From Desulfuromonadales bacterium C00003068 (GTDB taxonomy: Bacteria > Desulfobacterota > Desulfuromonadia > Desulfuromonadales > Desulfuromonadaceae), in the NCBI GenBank assembly GCA_001751155.1, contig MAXR01000223.1, positions 1-15,104 on the forward strand: a stretch of 15,104 nt of DNA, written 5' to 3'. Shown here piece by piece: positions 11,901-15,104 of the stretch. The notes beneath the pieces are model-generated. The model ran no database searches and was not told the origin of the DNA. It worked only from the letters and a program-made list of their open reading frames with translations. The first letter of the stretch is position 1. Every line of letters starts with the position of its first letter. The translations under genes and the position numbers were made by a program.

Positions 11901-13044
11901 GATCACCAGGGCGAAGGCGTCGATAGATCTCAATCATACCCTCTTCTGGAGTGGTCACAGAATCGTTAACCAGCGTATCACGGAAATATGAACCTACATG
12001 AACATTGTCGATAAAGAGAGTCTCTACTGAAGTGATCCCTTTTTCACGTAAAATTTCAAGTGTTGCTTCAGTGATCTCCTGATTACACGCAACAAGAATT
12101 TCACCCGTTTCCATATCAACAACATCAGAAGCAACCACTTTACCAATTACCTCGGATTCAGAGATCATGATTGTCTCTAAACCGCTGTCGGCAATCTTAC
12201 GAATGGCTGCCTTAGTAAACTTACGATTAGCCTTCACCAGCACTTCGCCTGCTGAATCAACAACATCCAATACAGCGCGCTGACCTGCCAAAAGTTTTAG
12301 ATTGACCTTTTTTGAATATGTACCATCAGCAAGCAGTAATTCTTCAACTTCATAGTAGTACTTAAGTAATTCCTCAGCACTATACCCGAGAGCTTGAAGC
12401 AAAACTGTTGCAGGCAACTTACGTCGTCTGTCAATGCGAACATAGAGTAAATCTTTATGATCAAAGTCAAAATCTAACCATGAACCACGGTAAGGAATCA
12501 CACGAGCACTGTAAAGAAGCTTACCGCTTGAGTGAGTTTTACCCTTGTCGTGATCATAAAATACGCCAGGAGAACGATGTAATTGGCTTACAATAACACG
12601 CTCAGTCCCGTTAATAACAAACGTACCATTTTTCGTCATCAGAGGAATTTCACCGAAGTAAACTTCCTGCTGTTTAATATCACGAATCGATTGGACACCA
12701 GTATCTTTGTCAACATCCCAAGATACTAGGCGTACCCGCACCTTCACTGGTGCAGCAAATGTCATGCCGCGCTGGTGACACTCCTCAACATCATATTTGG
12801 GAGTTTCCAACATATAAGAAACATATTCAAGCGAACAGGTCTCACTGAAATCCTTTATCGGAAATACAGAACGAAACACTGCCTCTAAACCGATATCTTG
12901 ACGCGCGGTTGCAGGCAACTCGGCTTGAAGAAATCGCTTATATGAATTTTTCTGAATATCGATAAGATTAGGCATATCGATGACACGTTTGATTTCAGAA
13001 AAATGTTTGCGTAATAACGGGTTATTCGCAATCGAATAAGCCAT
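8944..13044 (-). CDS. rpoB: RNA polymerase subunit beta
   Basis: Beta forms the second half of the RNA polymerase active cleft. From the ATG at 13042-13044 the product is 1366 residues, starting [19 protein letters not shown] two codons upstream is in frame but overlaps the AAGGAG element, so I reject it. The rifampicin pocket is wild type: SQLSQFMDQ with D523, then H533 and S538 (E. coli D516, H526, S531). The active-site lysines K1083 and K1091 (E. coli K1065 and K1073) lie in [21 protein letters not shown] charged, coiled-coil-like stretch after the [14 protein letters not shown] region matches the SI2 type of insertion seen in proteobacteria. It follows rplL by 89 bases and precedes rpoC by 27. 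Confidence 0.99.
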   Translation of the reverse strand: MAYSIANNPLLRKHFSEIKRVIDMPNLIDIQKNSYKRFLQAELPATARQDIGLEAVFRSVFPIKDFSETCSLEYVSYMLETPKYDVEECHQRGMTFAAPVKVRVRLVSWDVDKDTGVQSIRDIKQQEVYFGEIPLMTKNGTFVINGTERVIVSQLHRSPGVFYDHDKGKTHSSGKLLYSARVIPYRGSWLDFDFDHKDLLYVRIDRRRKLPATVLLQALGYSAEELLKYYYEVEELLLADGTYSKKVNLKLLAGQRAVLDVVDSAGEVLVKANRKFTKAAIRKIADSGLETIMISESEVIGKVVASDVVDMETGEILVACNQEITEATLEILREKGITSVETLFIDNVHVGSYFRDTLVNDSVTTPEEGMIEIYRRLRPGDPPTVRSATSLFEGLFFNPERYDLSVVGRLKLNYKLGLDIPLEHRTLTKEDILEVVRYLIELRSGRGTIDDIDHLGNRRVRAVGELLENQYRVGLVRMERAIKERMSLQEVDTLMPHDLINSKPVSAVVKEFFGSSQLSQFMDQTNPLSEITHKRRLSALGPGGLTRERAGFEVRDVHPTHYGRVCPIETPEGPNIGLIASLSTYARINEHGFVETPYRLVSDGCVTSEIKYFSALEEEGHAIAQANAVLDDDGRFVSEVINARQSGEFMMLNRDEIQLMDVSPKQLVSVAASLIPFLENDDANRALMGSNMQRQAVPLLRADAPLVGTGMERTVAHDSGAAVVARHDGVVEAVDASRIVVRIDEGQEDEMGTGVDIYNLIKFIRSNQNTCLNQKPIVEVGDHIKSGAIIADGPSTQWGELGLGQNVLVAFMPWEGYNFEDSILISEKLVKEDRYTSIHVEEFECVARDTKLGKEEITDDIPNLGDDALKDLDESGIIRIGAEVKPGDILVGKITPKGETQLSPEEKLLRAIFGEKAGDVRDTSLRVSPGVEGVVIGARVFSRKGADKDSRTEKIEQQEIDKLIKDQNDEIRIIRESARNKLVELLSGYTVAASISDDDAVVIKKNTELNAVTLSALSVQRWRELSLVDGEAIEDRVAEISQRLGEREELIKHFFSDKIDKIKRGDDLQPGVIKMVKVYIAIKRKLSVGDKMAGRHGNKGVLSRILPEEDMPYTEDGTPVEIVLNPLGVPSRMNVGQILEIHLGLAARGLGNQIQDVLNRQHELNEVRDKIKEVYENEELNPFLDELPDADVMKLAKRLAPGVPMASPVFEGVSEVEIKRQIARSGYSKSGQLTLYNGKTGEAFKEQVTVGIMYMLKLHHLVDDKIHARSIGPYSLVTQQPLGGKAQFGGQRLGEMEVWAMEAYGAAHALQEFLTVKSDDVAGRTRMYEAIVKGRHTLEAGLPESFNVLIKELQALCLDVELQENE

Positions 13045-13049
13045 GGTCA

Positions 13050-13055
13050 CTCCTT
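13050..13055 (-). promoter_or_regulatory. Ribosome binding site of rpoB
   Basis: AAGGAG lies 5 bases before the ATG at 13042-13044. Its last G is also the first base of an in-frame GTG at 13048-13050, which therefore cannot be the initiator. This sets the N-terminus as MAYSIANN. Confidence 0.85.
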
Positions 13056-13080
13056 AAGACATAAGAAAAGAACGTAGAAC

Positions 13081-13108
13081 AGCCAAGGCCGTAGAAACGA
13101 CCTTGGCT
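13081..13108 (-). repeat. Hairpin between rplL and rpoB (possible attenuator or processing site)
   Basis: AGCCAAGG and CCTTGGCT form a perfect 8-bp stem, extended by a T-G wobble and two more pairs around a TTTCTA loop. Downstream is a pyrimidine-rich stretch (GTTCTACGTTCTTTTC) but no continuous T tract. It could reduce transcription into rpoBC or mark a cleavage site. Confidence 0.6.
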
Positions 13109-13116
13109 TATAGCAG

Positions 13117-13132
13117 AATTATCGAGATAATT
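13117..13132 (-). repeat. Small inverted repeat just after the rplL stop
   Basis: AATTAT, loop CTCG, ATAATT is a perfect 6-bp A/T-rich palindromic hairpin immediately downstream of the rplL stop. It is too weak to terminate transcription alone. It may stabilise the rplJL mRNA 3' end, or be chance. Confidence 0.4.
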
Positions 13133-13133
13133 A

Positions 13134-13511
13134 CTACTTAAGTTCGACTGAAGCGCCAGCTTCCTCGAGTTGTTTCTTAACATCTTCAGCTTCTTCCTTA
13201 GAAGCAGCTTCTTTAACTGGAGCAGGCACACTGTCAACAACAGCTTTAGCTTCTTTGAGACCAAGACCAGTAATAGCACGAACAGCCTTAATAACGTTGA
13301 TCTTTTTGTCACCAACAGCAGTCAAGATAACATCAAACTCAGTTTGCTCTTCAGCAGCTTCAGCACCAGCAGCAGGACCAGCAGCAACAGCAGCAGGAGC
13401 TGCTGCAGATACGCCAAACTTGTCCTCAAGCTCAGATACTAATTCAGAAAGCTCGAGTACTGACATGCTTTCGATAAATTCAATCACTTGCTCTTTTGTA
13501 ATTTCAGCCAT
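13134..13511 (-). CDS. rplL: 50S ribosomal protein L7/L12
   Basis: L7/L12 is the multicopy stalk protein that recruits translation GTPases such as EF-G and EF-Tu. The product is 125 residues. Residues 1-33 form the dimerisation domain ([14 protein letters not shown] onwards), 34-56 an Ala/Gly/Pro-rich flexible hinge, and 57-125 the globular factor-binding domain with INVIKAVR and [10 protein letters not shown]. In-frame GTG and ATG codons up to five codons upstream are rejected because they overlap the ribosome binding site; GGAG lies 6 bases before the chosen ATG. The gene ends with tandem stops TAG TAA. It lies 52 bases after rplJ; L10 and L12 bind each other in the stalk complex. Confidence 0.98.
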   Translation of the reverse strand: MAEITKEQVIEFIESMSVLELSELVSELEDKFGVSAAAPAAVAAGPAAGAEAAEEQTEFDVILTAVGDKKINVIKAVRAITGLGLKEAKAVVDSVPAPVKEAASKEEAEDVKKQLEEAGASVELK

Positions 13512-13517
13512 TTTAAT

Positions 13518-13521
13518 CTCC
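13518..13521 (-). promoter_or_regulatory. Ribosome binding site of rplL
   Basis: GGAG lies 6 bases before the ATG at 13509-13511. It overlaps an upstream in-frame ATG (13521-13523), which rules that codon out as the start. Confidence 0.8.
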
Positions 13522-13563
13522 ATCACACTATTATTTATGTGCTTAAGTTATCTATTAATTAAT

Positions 13564-14082
13564 TTATGCTTCTTTTTGATCTTTGATCGCGCCAAGAACC
13601 TGCACCAATGAACGTGGAACAGCTGCCAAGACACCAACAAAATTAGATATTGGTGCGTTGATAGAACCAAGCATTTTAGCAAGCAACTGATCACGACTTG
13701 GAAGCTCAGCGAGTGCGCTAACTTCTGCAAGACTTAACAACTTACCATCAAGGACTGCTGTTTTGAGTTCAAAAACCTTACTCGCTTTAGCAAAATCAGA
13801 TAGTACTTTTGCAGGAGCAACAGGATCATCCTGTGCAATTGCAATTGCTGTAGGCCCCTTGAGGTATTCATCAAGACAGTTAAAAGGTGTATCTTTCGCA
13901 GCAAGACGAAGTAACGTATTTTTAACAACACGGTACTCTACGCCAGCTTCACGAAGCTTACCGCGCAGCTCATTAACTTCATCAACAGTTAAGCCACGAT
14001 AGTCAGCCAAAAAAGCAGCTTTGGCCGTCGCAAGTTTTGCAGACAGCTCTTCAATAACCTGAGTTTTACTCATTATAGCCAT
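13564..14082 (-). CDS. rplJ: 50S ribosomal protein L10
   Basis: L10 anchors L7/L12 dimers to the L11 region of 23S rRNA and forms the base of the stalk. The product is 172 residues, as expected. Recognisable segments are DYRGLTVDEVNELR at residues 27-40, VVKNTLLRLA at 52-61 and GPTAIA at 76-81; the C-terminal helix is the L12 docking region in this family. The ATG at 14080-14082 has a complete AAGGAGG 8 bases upstream, the best ribosome binding site in the window; another ATG three codons later is possible but further from it. In E. coli the L10-L12 complex represses its own translation by binding the leader, and the 191 bases upstream here look suited to that. Confidence 0.98.
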   Translation of the reverse strand: MAIMSKTQVIEELSAKLATAKAAFLADYRGLTVDEVNELRGKLREAGVEYRVVKNTLLRLAAKDTPFNCLDEYLKGPTAIAIAQDDPVAPAKVLSDFAKASKVFELKTAVLDGKLLSLAEVSALAELPSRDQLLAKMLGSINAPISNFVGVLAAVPRSLVQVLGAIKDQKEA

Positions 14083-14100
14083 TCAATTCTCCTCCTTTCC

Positions 14101-14211
14101 TAGATTTCTAGAACAAATATCCCTGCTGAGTCTAGAAATAACTGGGAGAACACGAAGTGTCTCATACAGTCTCGGCAGGCGTACAACTTTAAACCGAAGT
14201 ACCTGCTGTCT
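14101..14211 (-). promoter_or_regulatory. Putative L10 autoregulatory leader
   Basis: On the minus strand GACAGCAGGTAC (14199-14210) is followed by GTACGCCTGCCGAG (14171-14184). These pair as GCAGG/CCUGC and UAC/GUA with a two-base bulge. A second hairpin forms around GAGACACTTCGTG, and a third, larger one precedes the rplJ ribosome binding site. Position, size and the bulged GCAGG/CCUGC stem resemble the known L10 leader, which binds the L10-L12 complex and includes a kink-turn. I infer translational autorepression of rplJL. The exact fold needs covariance modelling. Confidence 0.6.
14104..14139 (-). repeat. Inverted repeat ATTTCTAGA before rplJ
   Basis: ATTTCTAGA at 14131-14139 and its complement at 14104-14112 form a perfect 9-bp stem with an 18-base loop, about 20 bases before the rplJ start. 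The loop contains CAGCAGGG. It is probably the downstream helix of the L10 leader, placed to affect access to the ribosome binding site. Confidence 0.65.
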
Positions 14212-14230
14212 TTGACAGGGAACGTACAAA

Positions 14231-14257
14231 CAGCAGGACAATAATCATGTCCTGCTG
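14231..14257 (-). repeat. Hairpin after rplA, possible attenuator
   Basis: CAGCAGGACA, a 7-base loop TGATTAT and TGTCCTGCTG form a perfect 10-bp stem on the minus strand, 16 bases after the rplA stop. TTTGTACGTT follows, so the T run is only three bases and full termination is unlikely. It may be a partial terminator, an mRNA processing site between rplKA and rplJL, or one state of a switching leader. Confidence 0.65.
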
Positions 14258-14273
14258 CAAGATTTAATTCTAA

Positions 14274-14975
14274 TTACTTAACTGCTGCTTGAACACCAGC
14301 GACATCAACAAGAACACCTGGGCCCATTGTGCTAGAAATACTGATTTTCTTAAGGTAGGCACCTTTTGCTGTTGATGGTTTAGCTTTAACCAAGGCATCC
14401 ATAAGAGACAGTACATTCTCTTCCAGCTTTTCTTGATCAAATGAAACCTTACCAACAGGAGCATGAATGATACCTGTTTTCTCAACGCGGTACTCAACCT
14501 TACCAGACTTGGATTCGTTAACTGCACGAGCAACGTCAAAGGTTACAGTACCAACCTTGGGATTAGGCATTAAACTGCGGGGTCCGAGTAAGCGACCGAT
14601 TTTACCTACAGTTCCCATCATGTCAGGTGTCGCAATGGCGGTATCAAAGTCAAACCAACCGCCTTGAATTTTCGCAACAAGATCATCACCACCAACAAAG
14701 TCTGCACCAGCATCCAAAGCTTCTTGAGCTTTTTCACCTTTAGCGAAAACTAAGACACGTACCGTCTTACCGAGACCATTAGGGAGCACTACTGCGCCAC
14801 GAACCATCTGGTCAGCCTTACGAGGATCAACGCCAAGACGTACCGTCAAATCTAACGTTTCGTCAAAGTTGGCCGAAGACACTTCCTTTACCAAACCAAT
14901 TGCATCAGAGAGAGGATAGGTAACATCTCTGTCAATTTTTGCTTTGGCAGCTATTAATTTTTTTCCTGTTGCCAT
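14274..14975 (-). CDS. rplA: 50S ribosomal protein L1
   Basis: L1 binds 23S rRNA in the mobile L1 stalk and helps move deacylated tRNA out of the E site. The product is 233 residues, the normal bacterial length. The family signature [14 protein letters not shown] lies at residues 131-144. The N-terminal [15 protein letters not shown] and the C-terminal [13 protein letters not shown] also fit the family. The ATG at 14973-14975 has GGAG 9 bases upstream. The gene follows rplK by 18 bases, as in the conserved L11 operon. In E. coli, L1 represses translation of rplKA by binding a site near the rplK start, which lies outside this window. Confidence 0.98.
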   Translation of the reverse strand: MATGKKLIAAKAKIDRDVTYPLSDAIGLVKEVSSANFDETLDLTVRLGVDPRKADQMVRGAVVLPNGLGKTVRVLVFAKGEKAQEALDAGADFVGGDDLVAKIQGGWFDFDTAIATPDMMGTVGKIGRLLGPRSLMPNPKVGTVTFDVARAVNESKSGKVEYRVEKTGIIHAPVGKVSFDQEKLEENVLSLMDALVKAKPSTAKGAYLKKISISSTMGPGVLVDVAGVQAAVK

Positions 14976-14993
14976 GTGCTATCACTCCAACTT

Positions 14994-15104
14994 TTATTCG
15001 ACTTCAAGACCCATACTACGAGCAGTACCAGAAATAGTACGTACAGCAGCATCTTCGTCAAACGCATTTAAATCGGGCATCTTGATCCGCGCGATTTCAC
15101 GCAC
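14994..15104 (-). CDS. rplK: 50S ribosomal protein L11, C-terminal fragment
   Basis: The last 36 residues of L11 are present; the rest is beyond the window. The frame reads through [17 protein letters not shown] and [13 protein letters not shown] to a TAA stop. These are the conserved C-terminal elements of L11, the domain that binds the GTPase-associated region of 23S rRNA. L11 is also needed for RelA activation in the stringent response. It is followed 18 bases later by rplA, the usual L11 operon order. Confidence 0.93.
   Translation of the reverse strand: MREIARIKMPDLNAFDEDAAVRTISGTARSMGLEVE

Larger units (their letters stand above)
13045..13133 (-). other. rplL-rpoB intergenic region
   Basis: This 89-base spacer holds two hairpins and the rpoB ribosome binding site. 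In E. coli the corresponding gap contains a partial terminator and an RNase III site that separate ribosomal protein from polymerase expression. The spacer here may do a similar job, but its sequence gives no clear T run. I see no convincing promoter: a TATAAG element lacks a recognisable -35 at the right distance. Confidence 0.7.
14083..14273 (-). other. rplA-rplJ intergenic region (structured leader)
   Basis: This 191-base gap is the longest in the window. In transcription order it holds a strong hairpin just after rplA, the putative L10 leader fold, a 9-bp inverted repeat, and the strong rplJ ribosome binding site. I find no open frame. I also find no confident promoter; a TATTGT inside the first hairpin lacks a good -35 element. 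Confidence 0.85.

Noticed and set aside
13100..13133. TATAAG before rpoB as a promoter
   Set aside because: No recognisable -35 hexamer is present at 16-18 bases upstream.
13380..13410. Short GCAGCA-type repetition inside rplL
   Set aside because: It encodes the Ala/Gly-rich hinge of L7/L12 and needs no other explanation.
14212..14246. A TTGACA on the plus strand in the rplA-rplJ gap as an antisense promoter
   Set aside because: No -10-like hexamer occurs at 16-18 bases. The nearest A/T-rich element is more than 20 bases away, and it would drive transcription against the operon.
14240..14265. TATTGT on the minus strand after rplA as a promoter for rplJ
   Set aside because: The best -35 match at usable spacing has only three of six bases, and the element lies inside a perfect hairpin that already explains the sequence.

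Overview
This window is a continuous block of housekeeping genes for transcription and translation, all on the minus strand. Read in the direction of transcription (from high to low coordinate), the order is rplK (3' end only), rplA, rplJ, rplL, rpoB, rpoC, rpsL, rpsG, fusA, tuf, rpsJ, rplC (5' end only). It joins the L11/L10/beta operon, the str operon and the start of the S10 operon. I see no tRNA, rRNA, CRISPR array, insertion sequence, prophage gene or unknown protein. Every long open frame on the plus strand lies antisense to one of these conserved genes.

The organism is a bacterium of moderate GC content. The gene order with rpoC directly before rpsL, and with tuf directly before rpsJ and rplC, together with the protein sequences (for example the RpoC N-terminus, the 396-residue EF-Tu, and RpoB of about 1366 residues carrying lineage insertions) suggests a deltaproteobacterium-type lineage, most likely Desulfuromonadales/Geobacter-like. 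This placement is from memory of family sequences and is not proven here.

Layout: 14994-15104 is the end of L11. 14274-14975 is L1. 14083-14273 is a 191-base structured leader before L10, with the look of an L10 autoregulatory leader plus an upstream hairpin. 13564-14082 and 13134-13511 are L10 and L7/L12. 13045-13133 is a spacer with two hairpins. 8944-13044 is rpoB and 4747-8916 is rpoC. 4609-4746 is a spacer with a good sigma70-type promoter (exact TTGACA, 17-base spacer, TATTGT) that overlaps a long inverted repeat, followed by a second hairpin. 4237-4608 is rpsL, 3737-4207 rpsG, 1629-3704 fusA, 427-1617 tuf, 105-413 rpsJ and 1-77 the start of rplC. Most other gaps are only 11-32 bases, so transcription and translation are probably coupled throughout.

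Together the genes encode the L11/L1/L10/L12 parts of the large subunit (stalk and L1 arm), the two catalytic subunits of RNA polymerase, small-subunit proteins S12, S7 and S10, both main elongation factors, and L3. The points worth a second look are regulatory: the L10 leader with several copies of a CAGCAGG-type element that can pair in mutually exclusive ways, the str promoter placed inside an inverted repeat, the TTG start codon of rpoC, and the short rpsL-rpsG spacer with a poor ribosome binding site. I found no evidence for an undescribed protein system.
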